DNA of 64,000 bases from Halieaceae bacterium (GTDB lineage Bacteria; Pseudomonadota; Gammaproteobacteria; Pseudomonadales; Halieaceae). The stretch covers positions 1 through 64,000 of the forward strand of contig CACNSR010000008.1 of assembly GCA_902623175.1 (NCBI GenBank), given 5' to 3'. The position numbers were made by a program, and so were the translations under genes. The notes under the pieces were generated by a model. That model was given only the letters and a program-made list of their open reading frames with translations. It had not been told where the DNA came from and searched no databases. Positions 42,804-50,662 of the stretch are shown here, one piece after another (the stretch's first letter is position 1; each line of letters begins with the position of its first letter).

Positions 42804-45083
42804 TCAGAATCGATAGCTGATATCTGCACCCCACGTGCGAGGGTGTGCGTAGTTTATCCGCTGATTGGTAGCCGCCATCACTGAATCATTTAAATAGATT
42901 TCGTCAGTCATGTTCTTACCCCACAGGGATACGTTTAAGTCATCACTGATAGCATAGGTAAGCCTCCCGTTTAGGATTCCATGGGATGGTTGGATCAAGG
43001 AACCTGAGGCCGGGTTGAGGACAAAATCAAAATAGTACTCGTCAGTCCAAGAGTAGTTCAGGTTCATTGAAACCGGACCAAACTCATAGTTGCCCGCGAT
43101 GAAAAATGACATGTCGGCAGCGCGCAATAATGGATGCCCCTCAGCGTTGAAGAATTCCAAGCCGTAGCCAACAGCGGTCGGATCACCAGTCAATATAGTG
43201 TTGGCAACCCGTCCACCCGTCTCGTAGTCTTCGTACTCTGCATCCAGGAACTCACCCCCGAAGCGCACAGTCAAGTTGTCGGTAGCTGCCCAGGTGAGGT
43301 CAAAATCAATCCCTTTAACGCTGGAGTCAGCAGCATTTTCAGTGGTTACGGTACCCGTGCCCTTGGCTGCTCGGGTGACTTGCAAGCCTGTGTAATCGTA
43401 GAAGAAAACCGAACTGGTCAGGCGCAAATTGTTGGTCAGATCTGCTTTGTAGCCAAACTCAATCATATCGAGTTCCTCGGGATCTAACGCCTCACCACCG
43501 CGGCGCGTCGGGGCGTTGTACCCACCGCTCTTAAAGCCAGTGGAGTAAGTAGCGTAAGCGATACCGCCGTTTGCGAAACTGTAAGTTAGCGTGACCTTGG
43601 GATCAAAAGAGCTCCACTCCTCGCCATCCTCATTTGGCAAGAGTGCAGCAGCTAGGGTGATTCTCTCGTTCTGCGCATATTCAGTGCTCGAGGGTCTCCA
43701 GTAGATATCTTTCTCTTCTTTGGTGTAGCGCCCACCGACTGAAATCGTCCAGGAATCAGAAAGTTCGTAATCAACTGAAGCAAAGACGCCATATGTGTCA
43801 AGCCAATAAGTGCCCCAACCGGTAGACGCCGGCACATTGCCACCGCCGATCGCGCCGATACGAAGGTCGAAATCATAATTGACCTCCTGATCGAAATAAT
43901 TCATGCCGACGATCCAACTGAGCGGACCCGTTCCATTTGATGAAATCTCGATGCCAGCGCTGGTTTCCTCGGACTGATTTTCAGTCATCATGACATCGAT
44001 ATCGTTAAAAGAGTTGCCGTCGTAGTCACCCCAACGTCTCTCATTGTTGCTGGCGTCAGTCACATAGGCTGCGACGTCGAACGCACTAAAAGAGGCATCT
44101 AGCCTGAGAGAGCTGCTATGCATGTGATGCTTAGGCCCATCGGGGTTCAGATCAGGGCCGGTACGGGAACTGGCAATTTTAAAACGGTCCGTCGTCGTGA
44201 TACCGCCAAAGGCGATACCGCGGGCTATACCCGAGTCAGCGCTTACCGCGCCCATGTTAGAGAGGTCTTGGAGTGAGGCAAACATATGGCCTACCTCGAT
44301 ACTGACGTTCTCAGTGACGTCCCACCGCGCGCGGATTCTGGCCAAAAACTGATCCAGATCATCGTAATCGTAACCGCCCTCTATGATGTTTTCCTTGAAG
44401 CCATCTCGCTTCCTCTGCTGCGCAGAAGCTCGGATCGCGAAGTTATCAGTAATGGGCACATTGATCGTACCGCGCGCATGTCTGTAACTGTAATCGCCCG
44501 CACCGACTGTGATATCCCCCTCCAACTGGTCTGAAACGGGATTACTGATCACTCTGATCGCGCCGCCCGTTGAATTCCTGCCAAAAAGTACGCCTTGCGG
44601 ACCTTTCAAAACTTCAATGCGGTTGACGTCAGTCATACCGAACATAACGCCCGATTGCCGCCCCACGTAACGGTCGTCGACGTAAACAGCCACACCCGTA
44701 TCCAGACCTGCCTGAGATACGCGCGTGCCCACTCCTCTTAGATAAATCTGTGCCCAGACACCGGTGTTTTGAAATGTTAGGCCAGGTGTAACCAGCGCTA
44801 CTCCGCTCATATCAGTCACAGCGTACTTTTCGAGGTCTTCCCCAGAAAAAACTGAAACATCGATTGCGGCATCGAGCAACGATTCTTGCTTTTTCTGAGA
44901 AGTGATAACCACCTCTTCAAGTACCGGCTGGGACTGCGCGAAGGCTATCGAAGGCAACAAAGCAGCTACTACCAAAGCAGATAAAACTGCACCAAGGCGT
45001 TCGAGGGAACCAGCAACTGGGTCTAAAGACTTCCACAGTCTCTTTGAGGAGGTAGTCATGAAGGATGTTAAGTCGGCAAACAT
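42804..45083 (-). CDS. TonB-dependent receptor of the LysR module
   Basis: 759 residues. An unusually long signal region (hydrophobic core about residues 32-49, ending SIAFAQ) is followed by the TonB box LEEVVITSQKK. The plug has IYLRGVGTR and IEVLKGPQGVLFGRNSTGGA, and the barrel ends in RTWGADISYRF with the terminal Phe. The start ATG 45083 has AGGAG seven bases upstream. A second ATG at 45059 lacks such a site. It diverges from the LysR gene across 212 bp, so LysR control is likely. The ligand is unknown and is presumably the acid precursor handled by the ligase and acyl-CoA dehydrogenase nearby. Confidence 0.92.
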   Translation of the reverse strand: MFADLTSFMTTSSKRLWKSLDPVAGSLERLGAVLSALVVAALLPSIAFAQSQPVLEEVVITSQKKQESLLDAAIDVSVFSGEDLEKYAVTDMSGVALVTPGLTFQNTGVWAQIYLRGVGTRVSQAGLDTGVAVYVDDRYVGRQSGVMFGMTDVNRIEVLKGPQGVLFGRNSTGGAIRVISNPVSDQLEGDITVGAGDYSYRHARGTINVPITDNFAIRASAQQRKRDGFKENIIEGGYDYDDLDQFLARIRARWDVTENVSIEVGHMFASLQDLSNMGAVSADSGIARGIAFGGITTTDRFKIASSRTGPDLNPDGPKHHMHSSSLRLDASFSAFDVAAYVTDASNNERRWGDYDGNSFNDIDVMMTENQSEETSAGIEISSNGTGPLSWIVGMNYFDQEVNYDFDLRIGAIGGGNVPASTGWGTYWLDTYGVFASVDYELSDSWTISVGGRYTKEEKDIYWRPSSTEYAQNERITLAAALLPNEDGEEWSSFDPKVTLTYSFANGGIAYATYSTGFKSGGYNAPTRRGGEALDPEELDMIEFGYKADLTNNLRLTSSVFFYDYTGLQVTRAAKGTGTVTTENAADSSVKGIDFDLTWAATDNLTVRFGGEFLDAEYEDYETGGRVANTILTGDPTAVGYGLEFFNAEGHPLLRAADMSFFIAGNYEFGPVSMNLNYSWTDEYYFDFVLNPASGSLIQPSHGILNGRLTYAISDDLNVSLWGKNMTDEIYLNDSVMAATNQRINYAHPRTWGADISYRF

Positions 45084-45295
45084 TGAATTTCTCCTGTCCT
45101 ACTATTTTTTATATTTCGGCCTCCGCCCCAAAAAGGAGGACCAATCGCTTGTGAAACGTTGGCCGAGTTGGGCTAACCGTATGCTATGCGCGACCACGAT
45201 TAAAAAAATATCACTCCTTCTGATGAACGATTGTTTAGAATAAATTTTAGTTATACAAGACCTGATATACCGGGTCGCTCAGATAACGTAATCAA
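45084..45295. promoter_or_regulatory. Divergent promoter region, TonB receptor and LysR
   Basis: 212 bp between divergent genes, AT-rich near 45230-45270. LysR-type regulators usually bind such a region at T-N11-A sites. TATAC occurs twice 14 bp apart near 45252-45270 and is the best candidate I see, though weak. Confidence 0.45.
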
Positions 45296-46231
45296 ATGAG
45301 TCTAGACGACATGCTGACGATAAAAGAGCTCCTATACGTTAAATTGGTGGATCAGGAGGGAAGCTTCAGCGGCGCCGCAAAACGCGCAAAGATCTCACAG
45401 CCAGCTTTGAGTGCAGCGATTGCAAAGGTAGAGGAGAAACTGGGAGAGTCTCTATTTTATAGAGACAGTCACACGGTGAATCCCACCGCGGCTGGACGCT
45501 ACATTGCAGAAAGGTCAGAGCACCTGCTCGATGAATTCGAGAACCTGACGTCAGAGTTTTCTAACTTAAAAAACCGGGATACTGGAGCAATTCCCTTCGG
45601 CGTAGGGGTAACGGTCGCTGACACAATGCTCAGGGACGCTATTGTCTCTTTCCGGGAGAAGAACCCGACTATTACCCCGAAATTTCAGGTTGACTATTGG
45701 TACGAACTCCGAGATTCCCTCCTCAGAGGTGACCTCTCTTTTTTTATCGCCGCGAACCACGAGTTCGTAGAGGACAATGCGCTAAGCACTGAAGAGCTTT
45801 ACTCCACCGAAATTTGTTTTCATGCTAGAAAGAGTCACCCGCTCACTAAGAAAAAAATTGTGAGCTGCACTGACCTGGTTAATTACCCTGTGCTCACGTA
45901 CCGAACCCGGATAGCAAAAAAACGGGTTAAAGCGCGGCTGACAACTGAGGAACAACTGAGGGCTTTTCAGAAAAACTTTGAGGCCGGCACCCTAAATAGT
46001 ATGCAAGGCACGCTCCCCTTTATCGAAGCGACAGACTACCTTGCAATGACTGAGCGCGGTTTCTACGATGCGCAATTCCCGGCGCCACAGATTCAGGAAT
46101 TGGAGATCGAGGACTTCAGACTGAAGCTGCAAATCAAGATTTGTTGTCGCGCAAAACACATACTTTCTGTACGCGAGCAGGACCTGATCAACTGTTTCAA
46201 AAATGTCGCGGCAAGGCGTATTTACTGCTGA
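45296..46231 (+). CDS. LysR-type transcriptional regulator
   Basis: 311 residues. The N-terminal winged helix reads GSFSGAAKRAKISQPALSAA followed by EEKLGESLFYR, a standard LysR DNA-binding domain with a linker helix. The remainder is a periplasmic-binding-protein-like effector domain. It has an atypical ending (cysteines in KICCRAK). It likely responds to the substrate of the module and controls the divergent TonB receptor and the acyl-CoA dehydrogenase that follows 21 bp downstream. Confidence 0.9.
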   Translation: MSLDDMLTIKELLYVKLVDQEGSFSGAAKRAKISQPALSAAIAKVEEKLGESLFYRDSHTVNPTAAGRYIAERSEHLLDEFENLTSEFSNLKNRDTGAIPFGVGVTVADTMLRDAIVSFREKNPTITPKFQVDYWYELRDSLLRGDLSFFIAANHEFVEDNALSTEELYSTEICFHARKSHPLTKKKIVSCTDLVNYPVLTYRTRIAKKRVKARLTTEEQLRAFQKNFEAGTLNSMQGTLPFIEATDYLAMTERGFYDAQFPAPQIQELEIEDFRLKLQIKICCRAKHILSVREQDLINCFKNVAARRIYC

Positions 46232-46252
46232 ATCACTGATAGGAGTTCCAAA

Positions 46253-47416
46253 ATGTCCATGGATCTGACGGAGGAAGACGCAACTTTTCGCGATGTCACC
46301 CGGCGATGGGTGAATACCGAATGTTCGAAGCAGTACTGCAGAGAACTGGAGATGCAGGAGCACGTCTTTCCGCAGGATTTGTGGGATAAGTTGTCAGCAT
46401 TCGGCGCCCATGGGATCGGCATTCCCGAGGAATTCGGCGGCCAGGGCGGCTCAATTGTCACTCAAACCCTGTTCGCTCGCGAGTTTGCCAGGACGGCGGC
46501 GGGCATTGGATGGGTTTGGGGCGTAACCTCTTTCTCCGGGGCAAAAACGCTAGCCTTCTGCGGCAACGAGAGTCAAAAGACGGAGTTCCTGCCCAAGATC
46601 GCCTCCGGGAAGTTGCGGACGGCGATGAGTTATACCGAAGCCAGCGGGGGCACTGATCTTTTGGGGGGGTTGCGCACAACTGCGGTCAAAGGCGATGGTG
46701 GTTGGGTCATAAACGGTGAAAAAATCTGGAGTACTGGAGCCGCCACAGCGGATTATTTGCTGCTCATGGCGAGAAGCGATACAGAGGTCGCCAAGCGCTC
46801 TCAGGGTGTTTCAATATTTTTGGTTCCTACTTCGAGCGAGGGCATCACCATTGCTGAGATGCCCAAGCTGGGGATGCGGTGCGTTGGCTCCTGCAGTGTG
46901 CATCTCGATAACGTCTATGTGACAGATGCCCTTCTACTAGGCGAGCCAGGCAATGGTTGGTATCAATCCACTAAGACGGTCAACAATGAGAAATTGATCA
47001 ATGCCGCCTTTTGTCTGGGTATGCTTGATGGAGTCATTGAAGACGCCTTAGAACATATGAAATCTAGAAAAGCGTTCGGCAAGGTGATCGGGGAATTTCA
47101 GATTCTGCAGCACTATCTGGCTGACATGGCGATGTGGCAAACGCAGAGCGAGCTTTTGGTTATGCATACCGCTGCGTTGCAGGCGTCCGGTGGACAAACA
47201 GCCACGGAGTCGACCATGGCCAAGGTTTTGTGCTCAGAATATGTCAGTAAAGCTGCGGACTTAGGCATTCAGATTCTAGGAGGTATGGGATACTCGGCTG
47301 AGACCGACATGCAACGGTACTGGCGCGATTCCCGGCTGCTGAGAATTGGGCCCATAAGCAATGAAATGGCGCGCAACAAGATCGCAGAAGACCTCGGTTT
47401 GCCGCGCTCTTTCTGA
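46253..47416 (+). CDS. Acyl-CoA dehydrogenase
   Basis: 387 residues with the full acyl-CoA dehydrogenase fold: SYTEASGGTDLLGGLRTTA and NGEKIWSTGA (flavin and substrate region), RKAFGKVIGEFQILQ, and LGGMGYSAETDMQRYWRDSR at the C-terminus. The catalytic Glu of medium- and short-chain enzymes, in the motif 'YEGT', is missing: the segment reads RIGPISNE. A Glu (E246) in VNNEKLINAA occupies the place used as catalytic base in isovaleryl-CoA and long-chain enzymes, which suggests a branched or bulky acyl-CoA substrate. It introduces an alpha-beta double bond with FAD. An ETF partner is not in the window. It lies 21 bp after LysR and 9 bp before the SnoaL-like gene. Confidence 0.9.
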   Translation: MSMDLTEEDATFRDVTRRWVNTECSKQYCRELEMQEHVFPQDLWDKLSAFGAHGIGIPEEFGGQGGSIVTQTLFAREFARTAAGIGWVWGVTSFSGAKTLAFCGNESQKTEFLPKIASGKLRTAMSYTEASGGTDLLGGLRTTAVKGDGGWVINGEKIWSTGAATADYLLLMARSDTEVAKRSQGVSIFLVPTSSEGITIAEMPKLGMRCVGSCSVHLDNVYVTDALLLGEPGNGWYQSTKTVNNEKLINAAFCLGMLDGVIEDALEHMKSRKAFGKVIGEFQILQHYLADMAMWQTQSELLVMHTAALQASGGQTATESTMAKVLCSEYVSKAADLGIQILGGMGYSAETDMQRYWRDSRLLRIGPISNEMARNKIAEDLGLPRSF

Positions 47417-47425
47417 GGCAGCAAG

Positions 47426-47827
47426 ATGGAGACGACGAATTCTAGTAAGGTAGCCATCCTCGAGAAATTCTTGGAACTTGGCCGCTCCCGCGATATGACA
47501 GCACTGGAGCTACTGGTCACCAAGGATATCCGGATTAATGAAGCACAGTCGCTACCGTTTGGGGGCGAGTATGTTGGATGGGCCGGATATCTAGACCTCA
47601 CAGAAAAATTCTTTGGCAAAATTCGCTCGGTGCGTCTAGAGCTCATAGACACCTGGGACGGACCGCGATGCTCTTTGGTGGCTCACTTTGTGCTACGGGC
47701 CGTCAGCAAAAGGACCCGACAAAAGATCAGGATGCCATTGCTTGAAATATGGGAGTTTGAAGGGGACAAGGTGTCGGCTATTACGCCTTTCTACCATGAC
47801 ACCCATCTGCTCTCAGAGCTACTTTAA
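47426..47827 (+). CDS. SnoaL/NTF2-like protein
   Basis: 133 residues of the NTF2-like cone fold: an N-terminal helix pair (ILEKFLELGRSRDMTALELL), 'gp..y.G..g', then strands ending in EIWEFEGDKVSAITPFYHD. Such small proteins act as isomerases, hydratases or cyclases on ketosteroid-like and polyketide-like substrates, or only bind ligands. It follows the acyl-CoA dehydrogenase by 9 bp, so a role on the enoyl-CoA or a related product is plausible. No catalytic Asp pair can be assigned with certainty. Confidence 0.8.
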   Translation: METTNSSKVAILEKFLELGRSRDMTALELLVTKDIRINEAQSLPFGGEYVGWAGYLDLTEKFFGKIRSVRLELIDTWDGPRCSLVAHFVLRAVSKRTRQKIRMPLLEIWEFEGDKVSAITPFYHDTHLLSELL

Positions 47828-48228
47828 AATTTTCGCCATCGCATGGCCCTTCAGCTTCTGTTGTAGCCGGCGATAAGTTTGCAGATCAATGTGCGGTAGC
47901 ATTCGACGGCCTGCTGATTTGCCGTCACACGCGCGGTCACGCCTACCTGCTTGAGACGCGTGGCTTCCACATAGATGGGTAGCAGTACAGCAAGAGTTCC
48001 AACAGCCTCGCAGTCTTTGCAGTGATCTACTGGCCGACTAAGGAATTCAGATGAGGATCACAATGCGGTTGCGGTCCAGTTGGTGAGCCTATGACTTTAT
48101 CGAAGTACCGAAGCCCGGTATAAAATCACGCCCAGCAGGTCAACGTCGCCGCGCACCTAAACAACTATCGATAAAGGCGATTCAGCTTTGTACCAGTTGT
48201 CCGAAACGCATTTCTCCATTAATGAAGC
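47828..48228. other. Intergenic region with a possible gene remnant
   Basis: About 400 bp. The only structure is a 69-codon open frame on the - strand (47851-48057), described separately. No terminator was recognised after the SnoaL-like gene. Confidence 0.5.
47851..48057 (-). pseudogene. Possible C-terminal remnant of an unidentified gene
   Basis: A - strand frame open from 48057 to the stop at 47851-47853, without an ATG. The translation has a natural-looking composition, for example HCKDCEAVGTLAVLLPIYVE and a C-terminal AVECYRTLICKLIAGYNRS. It looks more like a worn coding fragment than chance, and it sits directly beside the repeat at 48229. I do not recognise the family. It shows none of the active-site residues of a tyrosine recombinase. 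Confidence 0.3.
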
Positions 48229-48305
48229 GCCCACACGTGTCTTGATGCGGCCAATCGGCCTTGACATGTTAGAGGTCGGCGGTTCGAATCCGCCTGGTCC
48301 TGCCA
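48229..48305 (+). repeat. tRNA-Val-linked repeat, best-preserved tRNA 3' half
   Basis: The left arm (48229-48258) is followed by 48 bases agreeing with tRNA-Val from CCTTGACATG to the terminal CCA, with about three differences. A second CCA follows (TGCCACCA). The tRNA 5' half is replaced by the left arm. The right flank is unlike the other copies and carries no hairpin. It separates the LysR/acyl-CoA dehydrogenase module from the amidinohydrolase module. Confidence 0.87.
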
Positions 48306-48491
48306 CCAAATCCGCATAAATACTCCACTCTTCGAGTACCCTGCTGCTCTGCTAAACGAAACTCTTGTAAGACCTTCATCGATGAGAGGCATCGCGGCCT
48401 AACTGTTGCCACAAGCAAATTCAGTCATTCGTTATTGCGGCCTGGGCGTTTTTCACCGAGGCTTAGTGCAACACTCAAGGATTGAAGCGCT
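48306..48491. other. Intergenic region before the amidinohydrolase gene
   Basis: 186 bp with no gene. AAGGA at about 48478-48482 is the probable ribosome-binding site for the ATG at 48492. Confidence 0.5.
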
Positions 48492-49406
48492 ATGCAATTA
48501 CGCACACGAGTCGACGGCGGCGGCACCCCCCGCCCGGCCGAGTGGGGTATCGATAGTGAATACGGCCGCCTGCGAGACCTACTGATAGGCCCCATCGATA
48601 ACTATCACTGGACGCCCGGTAACGCGGTTGCACAACGCAGTGAGCGCCTCGGGCTTGCTTTCGATAGCAAGGTGGCGCGCGCTCAATACCAAGAGATGAT
48701 TGCCGCCTATGAAGAGGCTGGCGTCAACGTGTACCAGATTCCTACTGAAGCAGGCCTCCCCTACCAGGTCTATGCCCGAGACAGCAGCGTGATGACTCCC
48801 TGGGGGGCGATCATCATGCAAATGGAGAAGCCCTATCGTCGCGGCGAGTATGCCGCCGTGCTGCGCTTCTACCTCGAGCACGGTATTCCGATCTACGACA
48901 TGGTCAATGCTGGCAACGTCGAAGGCGGCGATTTCATGGTATTGAAACCCGGTGTAGCGATTTGCGGATACTCGGGCGAACGAAGTATCGAACCCGCGGT
49001 AAACCAGTTGAAGCACTGGTTCGAGGCCGAGGACTGGGAGTTTATGACCTACGCCTTTGATCCCCATTTCCTCCATTTAGACGTGCAAATGGGAATGATC
49101 GCCGAGAACCTTGCGGTGGTGTGCGTGGAGGCCGTAGAGCCCAGCCTGGTGGACTGGCTGACGAGCAAGCAGATCCGCATCATGGAGATTTCCTACGGTG
49201 AGACCATGAACATGGGCACCAACATTGTCGCCCTCGGCGATGAGCGCGTGCTGATCCCCGCTGCGGGAAAAACCCTGATCGAAAAGTGTCGGGCCGAGGG
49301 GCTGACCGTTCTCGATCCGGATGTTTCGATGATTGCCGCCGGGGGCGGCTCCGTTCACTGCATGTGCCAACCTTTGCGACGCGATGCAGTGCCCGGCAGC
49401 GTATAG
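48492..49406 (+). CDS. Amidinotransferase/dimethylarginine dimethylaminohydrolase-type enzyme
   Basis: 304 residues of the pentein fold. YARDSSVMTPWG, NVEGGDF (substrate Glu and Asp), the His in HFLHLDVQMG and the catalytic Cys in GGGSVHCMC (C290) form the usual triad of amidinohydrolases. These enzymes attack a guanidino carbon, releasing ammonia or an amine and leaving a ureido group, or transfer the amidino group. The next gene, 10 bp downstream, encodes a carbamoylase-type hydrolase that can remove a ureido carbamoyl group. Together they could turn an N-amidino compound into the free amine in two steps. The substrate is unknown. Base composition here and in the next gene is visibly more GC-rich than in the SiaA/B/C region. 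Confidence 0.87.
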   Translation: MQLRTRVDGGGTPRPAEWGIDSEYGRLRDLLIGPIDNYHWTPGNAVAQRSERLGLAFDSKVARAQYQEMIAAYEEAGVNVYQIPTEAGLPYQVYARDSSVMTPWGAIIMQMEKPYRRGEYAAVLRFYLEHGIPIYDMVNAGNVEGGDFMVLKPGVAICGYSGERSIEPAVNQLKHWFEAEDWEFMTYAFDPHFLHLDVQMGMIAENLAVVCVEAVEPSLVDWLTSKQIRIMEISYGETMNMGTNIVALGDERVLIPAAGKTLIEKCRAEGLTVLDPDVSMIAAGGGSVHCMCQPLRRDAVPGSV

Positions 49407-49416
49407 GCCCCAGACA

Positions 49417-50652
49417 ATGACAAAACACATCAGAATCAATGGCCAGCGGCTGTGGGATAGCCTCATGGTCATGGCAGAGATCGGTGCCACAGAGCGCGGC
49501 GGCTGCAATAGGCAGGCCCTGACAGACGAGGACAAACTAGCGCGCGACCTGTTTGCCAACTGGTGTGGGGAGGCCGGCTGCACTGTCAGCGTCGACGAAA
49601 TGGGCAATATGTTTGCGCGCCGCCCAGGAAGTAAAACTGATGCTCCACCCGTGATTACCGGCAGCCACCTAGATACCCAGCCCACCGGTGGCAAGTTCGA
49701 CGGCGTATACGGGGTGCTGGCGGGGCTTGAAGTATTGCGCACTCTGGAAGAGGCCGGCATTGAAACCGACGCGCCACTTGAAGTGGTGGTCTGGACCAAC
49801 GAGGAAGGCGCCCGTTTTGCCCCAGCGATGGTCGGCTCGGGTGTGTGGGCCAGCGAGATGCAGCGGGATGAGGTTTACGCCATCGAGGACAAGGCAGGCA
49901 AACGTCTCGGGGAGGAACTGGAACGCATTGGTTACCGGGGCAGCCTTCCTGCCAAGCCGCGGCCCATACGGGCTGCCTTCGAGGCTCATATTGAGCAGGG
50001 CCCTATCCTAGAAGCGGAAGCATTACAGATCGGTATCTTGACCGGCGTGCAGGGCGCTCGCTGGTACGACCTGACCATTGAGGGACAGCCCGTACATGCC
50101 GGGCCAACCCCCATGGAGGTGCGTCGGGACCCCTTTATGGGTGTCCTGCCCATCCTCGAGTACTGCTATGAACTGGCTGCGAAGTTCGGGCCCTGGGGGC
50201 GTGCCACCTTTGGCGACATCAAGGCTGAACCAGGCTCGCGTAACACCGTACCGCAGAGACTAATCGTCAACGTCGATCTTCGCCACCCGGACCCGGCAGT
50301 ACTGGACGAGATGGATCGCCTGTTCCGGACCTTCGTTGCCGAGGCGTGCGAGGCTAAAAAGCTGCAGGGCCGAGTGGAGGAACTCTGGCACATGCCAGTG
50401 ACCGAATTCGATCCTGACTGTGTCGACGCAGTTCGCAGCGCAACTGCGGAGCTGGGCTATTCGAGTAAGGAGATGGTCAGCGGCGCCGGCCACGACGCCT
50501 TGTACGTGGCGAAGGTTGCACCTACCAGCATGATCTTCGTGCCTTGCAAAGACGGAATCTCCCACAATGAAGTAGAAGACGCGAAGTCAGAGGACTTGGA
50601 GGCGGGCTGCAACGTGTTACTGCACGCTATGTTGAGAATGGCTAAGGCATAG
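49417..50652 (+). CDS. M20-family amidase (N-carbamoyl-amino acid hydrolase/hydantoinase-carbamoylase type)
   Basis: 411 residues, the normal size of N-carbamoyl-beta-alanine or L-carbamoylase enzymes. Metal ligands are visible in GSHLDTQPTGGKFDG (His, Asp), WTNEEGARF (Glu pair), AHIEQGPILE and DGISHNEVED. GQPVHAGPTPM belongs to the dimerisation domain. It hydrolyses a ureido group to amine, CO2 and ammonia using two divalent metals. I chose ATG 49417, 10 bp after the amidinohydrolase. An in-frame ATG at 49333 would lie inside that gene. It converges on the oxidoreductase gene, with stops 10 bp apart. Allantoate amidohydrolase and beta-ureidopropionase are the main alternatives. Confidence 0.9.
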   Translation: MTKHIRINGQRLWDSLMVMAEIGATERGGCNRQALTDEDKLARDLFANWCGEAGCTVSVDEMGNMFARRPGSKTDAPPVITGSHLDTQPTGGKFDGVYGVLAGLEVLRTLEEAGIETDAPLEVVVWTNEEGARFAPAMVGSGVWASEMQRDEVYAIEDKAGKRLGEELERIGYRGSLPAKPRPIRAAFEAHIEQGPILEAEALQIGILTGVQGARWYDLTIEGQPVHAGPTPMEVRRDPFMGVLPILEYCYELAAKFGPWGRATFGDIKAEPGSRNTVPQRLIVNVDLRHPDPAVLDEMDRLFRTFVAEACEAKKLQGRVEELWHMPVTEFDPDCVDAVRSATAELGYSSKEMVSGAGHDALYVAKVAPTSMIFVPCKDGISHNEVEDAKSEDLEAGCNVLLHAMLRMAKA

Positions 50653-50662
50653 GGGCAATCCG

